The translations under genes and the position numbers were made by a program. A stretch of DNA of 38,293 nt from the NCBI RefSeq assembly GCF_001921845.1, contig NZ_MSJM01000011.1, positions 1 through 38,293 of the forward strand, written 5' to 3'. Under the pieces are notes generated by a model, which did no database searches, was not told the origin of the DNA, and saw nothing but the letters and a program-made list of their open reading frames with translations. Origin of the DNA: Streptococcus cuniculi (lineage in GTDB: Bacteria; Bacillota; Bacilli; Lactobacillales; Streptococcaceae). Shown piece after piece: positions 19,638 to 27,519 of this stretch. Each line of letters begins with the position of its first letter. The stretch's first letter is position 1.

Positions 19638-21865
19638 TTATTTTTCTTTTTTTGCACGGTATACAAATCCTGCAAGAACAACCAAAGCAAGGCCTAGAAC
19701 ACCCATCCAGATAGAAGCTGTTTCACCTGTACGTGGAAGGAAGCCTCTTGGCTTAACAGTTTTAGTTCCTGGAGGCGGAGTTTGATCCGCTGGTGGAAGG
19801 TTTGTACTTGTTGAAGTAGAAGTGCTTGTACTTGTGCTTGTACTTGTGCTTGATGATGTTGATGTTGATGTTGATGATGTCGGAGGAGTTGGTTCTTTCT
19901 TATTAGCAAATTTACCAAGGTCAACTACGACACCGTCTTCTGCAATCGTCACTTCACGAGTTTCATCACTCAAGACATAGCCGTTGATTGTTGATTTTTC
20001 AGAAAGTGTGTATGTTCCGTAAAGAAGATCTTTAAAGGTTGCATTTCCGCGTGAATCCGTTTTTGCTTCTGCAACAACGGTATCACCTTGTTTCAAGACA
20101 AAGACAACGCCTGGCAAGACTTTGAATTCATCGTCTGCATCAACTTTTGTCACGGTAACGCCACCCTTGATTGGACGGTTTTCAAAGGTGTTCAAATCAA
20201 CCACTTGACCAACTTCTGTAATTTTCACAGCACGTGTTTCACCGTTCAAGACATAGCCAACTGCAGTTGAAACCTCAACGAGTGTGTAATCACCGTATGG
20301 AACAGCTTCAAAGAGCGCAACCCCATCTTCACCTGTTGTTGCTTCTGCAATGGTTGCTTCCCTTGTTTCAAAGCAAAGACAACACCTGGCAACAATTTAG
20401 ACTTGTTATCAGCGTCAACTTTCGTCACTTTAACGCTACCTGTTCCCACATTTTCCACTTCGTGGGTTACTACTGGTGTCGTTGTGCCGTCAAGAGTAAC
20501 AGTTTTTGCTTCACCAGATAAAGTGTAACCAGCTGGCGCTTGAACTTCGGTCACTGTATAGTCACCTAGCGCAAGACCATCAACAGAGGCTTTACCATTT
20601 TCGTCAGTTGTTACAGTCTTAACAAGTACACCATCTGCGTTGCGGACTTCAAATACAGCACCTGCTAATTTTTTGTCCTTATTGTTGCTATCCACTTTTT
20701 CGATTTGGATTTCTTTGTGAGGCACGCATCGTACATCTTGTACTTCTCGGCCTGTTGCCCAATCTCGAGTTGCTGCTTCACTCATTACTACAGTGATACC
20801 AGCTTTTTTGCCTTTATAGATAGCTTCTGGTGTATACCAAATTCCTTTGTCTGTAATATAGCTTCCGTGAGATACAAAAGCGTATTTTGTAGAAGTATTG
20901 CTTGGAGTTGTGTATTCAACACCATCAGCCTTTACAGTCTTGGTAAATGATGCAGTAACATCTTGCCAAGCTGGGTTGATACCATAACCCCCAAGCTCTT
21001 CACCGTCTGGAATGGCATAAATCGTCAAGTGCGTATCCCCATCAATCGGCACACTGTCGTGTTGTGGATAACGGAAGGTCAACTCACTACCAGTACCATT
21101 TACAAGAACTTTAGTGACTGCTTCAAATTTATTGTTTGTTGGATTGATATCTGTTAATTTAGAAATCAATTCTACTGGATTTGTATCACCAACATTGTTA
21201 AAGCGAGCCGTATCATTTGCTGTATACACTTCTACATTATAGGTGTATTCATAAGGAATTCCTGCGTAGACACCGCTAAATGTGTGCGGACCATTCCCCA
21301 AGACATTGTTTTGATAAATAGACTCACCGTATTGGCGAACAATTTCAATATTCTGATGACTTTCAACGTAATCTGTAAAGACATAGGTCACCGTCTTAGT
21401 CGTTGGATCATAGTTAGCAGTCGCAACGAGCACTTCTTGTCCATTCTCAGTCGTTGTAATGTCTGGAATACGCACAACTTGCTGATTTGTGATTCCAGCA
21501 AAACGAGTGTCTGGCGAGAATTGAACAGTGAAATAGTCACCTTTTTTCAATGAGAAGTCTGTATTTGGCAGTTTCCCTTGGAATTGCACAAGAACCGATT
21601 CATGGTCATTGGCCTTATAAACTGGGTCATTGGCATATTCAAAATAACCATTTCTAGTCGTCACTTTGATATGACCTACACCTGCATCTTGGAACAAGCT
21701 GTTGACATTCTTTCCAACTTTACACTGATCTGAATAGACATAGGTAATGTTCGTACTCGAATCAGCTCCATCAACCGCATATACTTGGCCTACACTTGCG
21801 ACGTTACTCGCAAGTAATCCCAAGGTCGCTCCAAGATATGCGAATTTTTTCATAAACTTTTTCAT
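19638..21865 (-). pseudogene. MSCRAMM-type LPxTG adhesin with three Cna-B repeats, broken by a frameshift
   Basis: Joined, the two frames would make about 742 aa. Seen in order: signal peptide (1 to about 30, ending VYA); an adhesive region (about 31-382) with TYVFTDYV at 160-167, the hallmark of MSCRAMM N2 domains; Cna-B repeats from about 386, 478 and in the second frame; a Ser/Thr repeat linker; then LPRTG, a hydrophobic helix and a basic tail for sortase. After Gln501-Gly502 (20360-20362) one base is missing, so the first frame runs into junk and stops at 20246. The second frame resumes exactly with the expected Cna-B sequence. As written, the product lacks its wall anchor. The region has exactly two cysteines, C48 and C380. 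The ribosome site is weak. Ligand unknown. A sequencing error is possible. Confidence 0.88.
19821..19880 (-). repeat. Short tandem repeats encoding the Ser/Thr linker of the adhesin
   Basis: Copies of the 12-bp unit GTGCTTGTACTT and of GATGTT follow each other and encode alternating Ser-Thr. Units are multiples of three, so slippage would change the length of the wall-spanning stalk without shifting the frame. Confidence 0.8.
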
Positions 21866-21901
21866 ACTATTACATTCACAATCCTTATATTTTTTTCTAC
21901 A

Positions 21902-22480
21902 TTAGTTCAGTAATGAATCTAATGCAGTTTGTAATGTTTCTTCAGTCTCCACTTCTACAAAGACTTTTTCGATTTGATTTCCCTTAATAAGGTACATCGT
22001 AGGAATGGACTCAACACCTAGAAAATCTTGTGTTGCACCTGTCTTATCAAAGACAATCGGTATTGTATAGCCTTTGTCTTTTAGGTACTGCATCGCTTTT
22101 TCTTGTGTTTCGCGGTCCCCGTCCGTATAGTTGATTCCTACAAAATCGACACGGTCTTTATACGATTGGTAAACTTTTTCGATAATTGGCAATTGTTGTT
22201 GACAATCTGGACACCAGCTTGCCCAAACAATTAGCATAGTAGCCTTTGAACCGAGTAACTGATCCGAAGGAAGCTCCTCACCACTCGCTGTCGATACCTT
22301 AAAATCTGGTACTGTTTTTCCTTCCAGATTCTTTGCGGTATTCGTTGAGGCAGTTGTACTACTTGAAGTTGTCTCACCATTAGATGTGGATGTTGTCTTC
22401 GAACTCGTACAAGCGGTGCCTAGAACGAAAAAAGCAAGTGCTACAATCGATATCAATCCATATCGTAGTTGTTTGTTCAC
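21902..22480 (-). CDS. Secreted thioredoxin-fold lipoprotein (TlpA/SdbA-like, CPDC active site)
   Basis: This 192-aa protein starts at GTG 22480, 6 bases after GGAG; a TTG one codon earlier is less well spaced. A signal peptide ends in the lipobox LGTAC (Cys24), so it is anchored outside the membrane. A Ser/Thr-rich linker (about 25-50) leads to an AhpC/TSA-TlpA thioredoxin fold (PDFKVSTASGEEL; VWASWCPDCQQQ; cis-Pro loop SIPTMYLI). CPDC is the active site known from S. gordonii SdbA, which forms disulfides in exported proteins. Whether this one oxidises or reduces cannot be told from sequence. It is the first gene before the two-cysteine adhesin, 36 bp away. Confidence 0.88.
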   Translation of the reverse strand: MNKQLRYGLISIVALAFFVLGTACTSSKTTSTSNGETTSSSTTASTNTAKNLEGKTVPDFKVSTASGEELPSDQLLGSKATMLIVWASWCPDCQQQLPIIEKVYQSYKDRVDFVGINYTDGDRETQEKAMQYLKDKGYTIPIVFDKTGATQDFLGVESIPTMYLIKGNQIEKVFVEVETEETLQTALDSLLN

Positions 22481-22483
22481 CAA

Positions 22484-22628
22484 AATCTCCTTTCTCTCTG
22501 GTATGCATCATATCATTATTTTTATTATCATTGAGTAGACGCTATAAAAGCTAGAATCTACTAATAGCTGAAATCCTAGCCTTTACCCTATATAACCCCT
22601 TCAATAAATAACAACAATACTTTTCCAC
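22484..22628 (-). promoter_or_regulatory. Leader of the lipoprotein-adhesin operon
   Basis: About 140 bases separate the promoter from the start codon. No gene is visible. A weak hairpin (GCTAG/CTAGC arms, about 22549-22582) is followed on the minus strand by TTTTAT, which could be an attenuator. The ribosome site AAAGGAG lies at the end. Confidence 0.3.
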
Positions 22629-22657
22629 ATTATACCACAGAGGGGGGTGGGGTGCAA
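22629..22657 (-). promoter_or_regulatory. Promoter of the lipoprotein-adhesin operon with a G-run in the spacer
   Basis: On the minus strand, TTGCAC (22657-22652), exactly 17 bp and a perfect TATAAT (22634-22629). On the plus strand the spacer holds a run of six G (22642-22647), a T, then four G (22649-22652). Gain or loss of one G would change the spacer to 18 or 16 bp. No other promoter of this quality lies upstream of either gene. Confidence 0.65.
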
Positions 22658-22797
22658 ATACTTTGAACCAAAAAAATATCATCCTAATGATTGAAATGTC
22701 CTCGGCTCCTTTTGCCCCTTTTGCGACCTATCACTCCTAACGAAGAAGCCTCCGTTATCCTGACTTCCTTGTCTGCAAGGCACCCCTTGGCTCTTTC

Positions 22798-22905
22798 TAC
22801 ACACAAAAAAGGAGTGAGGTGCCATCATGATTTCCTAGAAATCATGTTGTCGTCTTCACTCCTAGTTGCTAGACTTGGGTTATCTTGTCCCCAGCCTGTT
22901 TCTTT
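22798..22905 (-). repeat. Degenerate intergenic repeat, copy 1
   Basis: Read on the minus strand it starts with AGGCTGGGGACA, then AACTAGGAGTGAAGAC, then a perfect hairpin CATGATTTC-cta-GAAATCATG (22828-22848), then CACTCC. The same order of motifs occurs at 33238-33445 and 37585-37735. The 425-bp gap 22484-22908 otherwise holds the operon promoter and leader; I see nothing in 22660-22797. Confidence 0.6.
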
Positions 22906-22908
22906 CAA

Positions 22909-24285
22909 CTAATAGTCTAAATCATCTGCATATCCCGAACCATTTCCGACAAAGTAACCTGTCTTGGCATTCATCGAAAAGAGGTAGGTGCCATCTGGAC
23001 GGAATAAATTATAATAACCATTTCCGTTGATAATGTTCACGGGTTCTAAAATATAATTGTAACCCGACACGTATCCACGTTCTTGGGAAACTGCAATAAT
23101 TGTTTCCAAGACACCAGGATTAAAGGTCCAGGCCGGATTATTGACGTCATCAATCTTGGCTTGGTCGTAAGGCACGCGGCTGAGATTCCGCTGAAGAGTG
23201 ACCCCTGCAGGAATCGCAATACCGTAAAGAGGATCCGTCCCTACACCGCCACCTGATTGACCCACGGAAGGAGTGCTATCCGCACTTGCTGGCGCTTCTA
23301 CAGGCGCTGCTGGAGCTGCCGCTTGGGCATTCGTATCTGCAGCGCTTGTCTGAGCAGCGGTTTGTTGGGAACGCCCAAGATTGATAGCTGCTGTAATTTT
23401 GGCATCAACAGCCGTCATGCCTGTAGCAGTAGGGGATAGATTTTCGCCATCTTTCACAGTCGCTGTCGTATCCAATTCACCATCCACAATGATTGGCTTA
23501 TCAAATTGGGCATTTAAGGCTTGGACGGCTTTTATAGCCGTTTCAAGACTTTCATACTTCTTCTTAGCCGTTTGATAGGCCGATGTCTTTGCATTGATCT
23601 TATCCAAGGCCTTCTTTAATTCAGGCAACTTCCCAAACTCACTATTTTTCAGTTTGGTTTGCTCCTTATCTGTAAAGAAAGTTGCATAAAGGCTATTAAA
23701 GGCTGTAACCGCTCCATCTTCCTTACTTGAACTACTACTGCTTTGACTGGTCGAAGTGGATGAAACTTGTGTTTCATTGGTTTTTTCTGACTGTCTCATC
23801 CAAATAAAGGCTAGAGCCAGAGCTGCGATAAACAAGAGCGCCAAGGCTGTCCAAATTACCAGTGGCTTACGGGAAGAACTCTCTTCTTCCTCTACATTGT
23901 TAAATGCTGCCGTTTCAGGTTCTGGTAATACTTCTTCCTTGGGAGCTACCGGGGTAACCTTATGAATCGGCATCGCTTCGACTTGCTCTTCAATCGCAAC
24001 CTCAGTAGAAGGTTCGCTGTCTTCACTGGCTGATGTCGCTTCCTCTATGTCCTCATCTGTTAGGACTGGCAGATTCATCTGTGTTTCATACTTTTCAGAT
24101 TCAATCTCATCTCTGTGCTGCTTGATATAGCGATCCAACAGACCGTCTTCTTCGGTCACACCTGCCTTGATTTCTTCATGTTTTCTGACTGCTTGACCTA
24201 CGGTCATATTTTTTGCATCTTCAAACTCTAAGATTTTTTCTCCATCACTTGGGAGAGCGTTGTTCTTTTCTGTATTCTTTACCAT
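22909..24285 (-). CDS. mapZ: MapZ (LocZ), mid-cell anchored division-site marker
   Basis: This 458-aa bitopic protein has the conserved cytoplasmic N-terminus (ILEFEDAKNMTVGQAVRKHE, about 18-37; DGLLDRYIKQHRDEIE), one membrane helix (about 141-163), and a long extracellular part. The latter has a Ser run, a helical domain (about 190-310), an Ala/Pro/Ser linker and a conserved C-terminal domain (about 345-458) rich in Tyr, Asn and Gly. In pneumococcus MapZ forms rings that mark future division sites, binds peptidoglycan, recruits FtsZ and is phosphorylated by StkP. Thr68 (ETQ) and Thr76 (LTDEDIEE) correspond in context to its known phospho-sites. It begins 2 bp after the methyltransferase gene. 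Confidence 0.93.
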   Translation of the reverse strand: MVKNTEKNNALPSDGEKILEFEDAKNMTVGQAVRKHEEIKAGVTEEDGLLDRYIKQHRDEIESEKYETQMNLPVLTDEDIEEATSASEDSEPSTEVAIEEQVEAMPIHKVTPVAPKEEVLPEPETAAFNNVEEEESSSRKPLVIWTALALLFIAALALAFIWMRQSEKTNETQVSSTSTSQSSSSSSKEDGAVTAFNSLYATFFTDKEQTKLKNSEFGKLPELKKALDKINAKTSAYQTAKKKYESLETAIKAVQALNAQFDKPIIVDGELDTTATVKDGENLSPTATGMTAVDAKITAAINLGRSQQTAAQTSAADTNAQAAAPAAPVEAPASADSTPSVGQSGGGVGTDPLYGIAIPAGVTLQRNLSRVPYDQAKIDDVNNPAWTFNPGVLETIIAVSQERGYVSGYNYILEPVNIINGNGYYNLFRPDGTYLFSMNAKTGYFVGNGSGYADDLDY

Positions 24286-24287
24286 AT

Positions 24288-25451
24288 TTATTCCTGCTCT
24301 TTCACCACTCGCTTCACGCGCTGTCCAAAAAATTGATAAAGGTCGACTTTTAATGTTCCATTGTACAATTTGCGTTTTTTATCTGCTTGACTGCCGTAGC
24401 GTTGTTCAAATTGCTCATCGCTGGTCAAAATAAATTTGGACCAGGTTTTGAGAGGCGCAAATGTTTCCCCCATTTCTCGATAGAGGGTCATAATGGCCGT
24501 GTCATCGAGCAAACGCTCTCCGTAAGGCGGATTTGAGATAATAACACCGTTGATTTTATCCGTTCGAAAATCCTGCAAGCGCATTTGCTTAAAGGTAATG
24601 TCTTTGTCCACTCCTGCTGCAATCGCATTTTTCCTTGCAATTTCAATCATGCGTGTATCAATATCAAATCCTGAAATATCCAGCTCCACATCCCTTTGAA
24701 TCGCCTGACGAGCAGCCTGTCTTTCCTGCTCGACGAGCGCATCTTCTACCCAGTTCCATTCTTCAAAGGCAAAGGAACGCTCTAGGCCTGGCGCCATATT
24801 GCGGGCAAGCATGGCCGCTTCGATACAAAAGGTCCCCGAACCGCACGTCGGATCCACCAAGGGCTTGTCAGGATACCAGTTTGACAACTGCAAGATAGCC
24901 GCTGCCATATTTTCCTTAATTGGTGCACCACCTTTTTCAGCTCGATAGCCACGTTTAAAGAGACTAGAGCCTGTTGTATCGATGAGGACTGTTGCCACAT
25001 CCTTCAGAATCGATACTTCAATTTTAAACTCTGCTCCCACTTCCTGTAAGGGCACTCCTTCTGGTCGCGAAAAATGCTTCTGCAATTTCTTAACGACCGC
25101 TTTTTTGGAAATGGCCTGGACACTTGGCTCATTGTGCAAGGTGGATTTGACACACTTGGCTTTGGAGATGGGGAATTTACAACCTAGTGGCAAATAATGT
25201 TCCCAGTCCAAGGCAAAGACTCCCTGAAACAATTCTTCAAAGGTCTTGGCCTTGAAACTTCCGACCACAATCTTGATTCGGTCAGCTGATCTAAGCCAGA
25301 GATTGGTTTTAATCATCGCCGTGACATCACCTTCAAACCGTACGCGGCCATTTTCAACCTGACAGTCGTATCCCAGTTCACGGACTTCACGCCCTACTAC
25401 AGCTTCTAATCCAGCAGCTGCTGTCGCAATAAATGTAAATGTTTTCTTCAT
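24288..25451 (-). CDS. THUMP-domain RNA methyltransferase (RlmL/YpsC-like)
   Basis: This 387-aa protein has an N-terminal ferredoxin-like/THUMP RNA-binding part (about 1-155) and a Rossmann methyltransferase domain. The SAM motif is VDPTCGSGTFCIEAAM and the catalytic motif is NPPYGERL. The family modifies 23S rRNA guanines at N2; this member's exact target is not evident. The same gene lies between gpsB/rnpB and mapZ in pneumococcus. It is 2 bp from mapZ, so co-translated. Confidence 0.9.
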   Translation of the reverse strand: MKKTFTFIATAAAGLEAVVGREVRELGYDCQVENGRVRFEGDVTAMIKTNLWLRSADRIKIVVGSFKAKTFEELFQGVFALDWEHYLPLGCKFPISKAKCVKSTLHNEPSVQAISKKAVVKKLQKHFSRPEGVPLQEVGAEFKIEVSILKDVATVLIDTTGSSLFKRGYRAEKGGAPIKENMAAAILQLSNWYPDKPLVDPTCGSGTFCIEAAMLARNMAPGLERSFAFEEWNWVEDALVEQERQAARQAIQRDVELDISGFDIDTRMIEIARKNAIAAGVDKDITFKQMRLQDFRTDKINGVIISNPPYGERLLDDTAIMTLYREMGETFAPLKTWSKFILTSDEQFEQRYGSQADKKRKLYNGTLKVDLYQFFGQRVKRVVKEQE

Positions 25452-25460
25452 GATTCTCCG

Positions 25461-25485
25461 ATAATAAAAGCTAGCAAAGCTAGCC
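25461..25485 (-). terminator. Terminator after rnpB
   Basis: On the minus strand GCTAGC-ttt-GCTAGC is followed by TTTTATTAT. It lies about 10 bases after the 3' end of the RNA and just before the methyltransferase start. Confidence 0.7.
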
Positions 25486-25493
25486 TACCTATT

Positions 25494-25876
25494 ATATGCA
25501 ATTTTCTATAAGCCATGTTTTGTTCCAGTGGTACTAGGCACTACCACCTTCGATAATCATCTGTCTACTGCTTGCGCAGTCAGGAAAGTTCGTTCTGATT
25601 CCGACTTTCCCATGCCCCGACCAAAATTTGGGTTGCTAGCTTGAGGGGTTTACCGCGTTCCACTTTTTATGTTTCCATAAAAACTCCGTCACTGTGGCAC
25701 TTTTCAGACCTACTCGAGCCTATCTTACGACTTAGCTGTTTCAATCGCCGTAACGCATTGCTACGTCCCTAGGCTTATTGGTTCGCCTAGCACAAACACT
25801 ACCGGCATCACAGCCAGTGCTAGCATGGACTTTCCTCATGGCAGTTATACCATGCGATTATCCAAAAATTGCACAA
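25494..25876 (-). ncRNA. rnpB: RNase P RNA, type B
   Basis: On the minus strand the RNA has the universal core GAGGAAAGTCCATGCTAGC near the 5' end, GTAGTGTTTGTGCTAGGCG, GAAACAGCTAAGTCG, AAACCCCTC and the closing ACATGGCTTATAG. The ends GTGCAATTTT and AAAATTGCA pair as helix P1. It is the catalytic part of RNase P, which trims tRNA 5' ends. Ends are estimated from P1, within a few bases. It lies between gpsB and the methyltransferase gene, as in pneumococcus. Confidence 0.97.
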
Positions 25877-25887
25877 TCTTACTACTC

Positions 25888-26220
25888 TTAATCTTCTTGA
25901 GCGATTTGCTTACCGAATACTTCTTTTTCCAAACGGTTCAAACGGCGCAAAATATCAAAGTTGCTTGCTGAAGACGCCCGTTCTGTTCGCAGCGTTTCAG
26001 AATCTTCCACACTCGCTGCAGCTGCACGGGGTGCATTTGCCATCTGTGCTTTCAAACGAGCAATCTCACCCTTCAATTCCTTGATAATTGCATCGTAGGC
26101 ATCGTAATCTTTCATGATTTCATCTAGGAAATCATTCACCTCATCTGGATCATAGCCACGAAAACTGATTTTAAAGTCTTGTTCAAAAATATCCTTAGTC
26201 GTAAATTTAATACTTGCCAT
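25888..26220 (-). CDS. gpsB: GpsB, DivIVA-like cell-cycle protein
   Basis: This 110-aa protein has an N-terminal DivIVA-type coiled-coil domain (about 1-70; FTTKDIFEQDFKISFRGYDP then VNDFLDEIMKDYD), a short linker and a C-terminal trimerising helix (about 85-110; NFDILRRLNRLEKEVFG). GpsB docks wall enzymes such as PBP1A and supports StkP activity at mid-cell. It lies next to ypsA, the standard Firmicute pair. Confidence 0.96.
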   Translation of the reverse strand: MASIKFTTKDIFEQDFKISFRGYDPDEVNDFLDEIMKDYDAYDAIIKELKGEIARLKAQMANAPRAAAASVEDSETLRTERASSASNFDILRRLNRLEKEVFGKQIAQED

Positions 26221-26257
26221 TTGCTACACCTCTATCTTCTAAAACGTCATTACCTCT

Positions 26258-26287
26258 ATTATATGAAAAAATATAGGGAAAAATCAA
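26258..26287 (-). promoter_or_regulatory. Promoter of gpsB
   Basis: On the minus strand, TTGATT (26287-26282), an 18-bp spacer and a perfect TATAAT (26263-26258) lie about 40 bp before the gpsB start. Confidence 0.6.
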
Positions 26288-26293
26288 GTCATA

Positions 26294-26833
26294 TCACTCA
26301 ATTTCTTCAAAATTTTCAGCTATCTCATTTAACTGCTCAAAAGTAAGCGTTTTTCTAGGATATTCTTCTTTTTTCAACATCAGATGATAGAGATATTTCA
26401 AGTTTGTTTCATTTTCAGGATCGTAAAATAGATAGGCGCCATCTGTATTGTCTAACAAGAACTGATTGTATAATCGAAATTGGCTCGGATTTTCATAACG
26501 TGGATAGATCATTTTTACAAAATCTACAGATTTGAAATGGGCTAATTTTATCTGGTTGGCCTCGTTCCAGTTTTCCCCATGATTTTCAAATAAAAAGAGC
26601 GTCGCTATCTGGCATTCATACCCTTCTTGTCTTAGCTCTCTAAGGACTTCTAAACACCAGTATTCAAAGCCTAGATTCCCCGTCAGGATGAACCATTCCA
26701 CCCCCTCTTCCAAGAAGCGAATCAAATCCATTCGAATGGCTTTTTTGATGATGGCAAGGCGAGGATCCTTGTCTGAAAAAATCCCCAAATCGGTGTGGCG
26801 ATAGCCTGTGATTAGCATCCGGTCAATGTGCAT
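26294..26833 (-). CDS. ypsA: YpsA, DUF1273/SLOG-family protein
   Basis: This 179-aa Rossmann-like protein belongs to DUF1273, with the family opening [14 protein letters not shown], the ligand-loop [12 protein letters not shown], and [26 protein letters not shown] proteins bind nucleotide-like ligands. In B. subtilis YpsA affects cell division, consistent with its place beside gpsB; its chemistry is unknown. ATG 26833 is used here; ATG 26818 (MLITGYR) is also possible as neither has a strong ribosome site. Confidence 0.9.
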   Translation of the reverse strand: MHIDRMLITGYRHTDLGIFSDKDPRLAIIKKAIRMDLIRFLEEGVEWFILTGNLGFEYWCLEVLRELRQEGYECQIATLFLFENHGENWNEANQIKLAHFKSVDFVKMIYPRYENPSQFRLYNQFLLDNTDGAYLFYDPENETNLKYLYHLMLKKEEYPRKTLTFEQLNEIAENFEEIE

Positions 26834-26867
26834 TACTTGAACTCTTTTCCTATGTTATGGTATAATA

Positions 26868-26873
26868 TAATGA
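26868..26873 (+). promoter_or_regulatory. -10 element of recU-pbp1A
   Basis: A TATAAT in the short divergent gap between ypsA and recU lies about 25-30 bp before the recU ATG (AAGGAG precedes it). Overlapping A/T-rich bases could serve ypsA on the other strand. Position is within a few bases. Confidence 0.45.
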
Positions 26874-26898
26874 TTTTATTTTATCAAGAAGGAGTTCT

Positions 26899-27519
26899 AT
26901 GGTCAATTATCCTCATCAGGTTAGAAAAAAAATCAGTAGAACCAATTCAAAATTTTCTCGCCAACAGGTGGACTTTGCCAACCGTGGCATGTCCTTTGAA
27001 GCCGCTATTAACGATAGTAACACCTACTATCTGGCTCATGGGCATGCGGTCATCCATAAGAAACCTACCCCTGTACAAATCGTGAAAGTAGATTATCCAA
27101 GACGGAGTCGGGCTAAGATTGTCGAAGCCTATTTCCGCCAAGCATCTACGACGGACTATTCAGGGGTCTACCAAGGTCACTATATCGACTTTGAGGCCAA
27201 GGAAACGCGACAGAAAACATCGATGCCGATGAAAAATTTTCACTCGCATCAGATTGAACATATGGATCAAGTCCTACAGCAAAGAGGAATTTGTTTTGTA
27301 CTCCTTCACTTTTCAACACTGAAAGAAACCTATCTGCTTCCTGCTTCTGCTCTGATTGATTTTTACAGGGTCGAAAACGGCAAAAAATCCATGCCTATTG
27401 ACTATATTCGTAAACATGGATTTCAAATCGAGATGGGGGGCTATCCTAGCTTACCTTACTTAGAGGTTGTTGAAAAAAATTTATTAGGTGGTGATACTCT
27501 TGAAAAAACCAAACCTTAA
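26899..27519 (+). CDS. recU: Holliday junction resolvase RecU
   Basis: This 206-aa nuclease resolves recombination crossovers with RuvAB. Conserved parts are [49 protein letters not shown] (the PD-(D/E)XK metal site, D, E and K) and FHSHQIEHM. Length is normal. The start at 26899 follows AAGGAG at good spacing. It overlaps the start of pbp1A by 20 bp, the conserved recU-ponA pair. Confidence 0.96.
   Translation: MVNYPHQVRKKISRTNSKFSRQQVDFANRGMSFEAAINDSNTYYLAHGHAVIHKKPTPVQIVKVDYPRRSRAKIVEAYFRQASTTDYSGVYQGHYIDFEAKETRQKTSMPMKNFHSHQIEHMDQVLQQRGICFVLLHFSTLKETYLLPASALIDFYRVENGKKSMPIDYIRKHGFQIEMGGYPSLPYLEVVEKNLLGGDTLEKTKP

Noticed and set aside
22691..22912. A 73-codon open frame on the plus strand between mapZ and the lipoprotein gene
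   Set aside because: It covers intergenic repeat copy 1 and its hairpin; no ribosome site and no protein-like composition.
26828..27085. Open frame overlapping the recU start in another frame
   Set aside because: RecU is conserved through this stretch in its own frame with a good ribosome site; the other frame has no family features.
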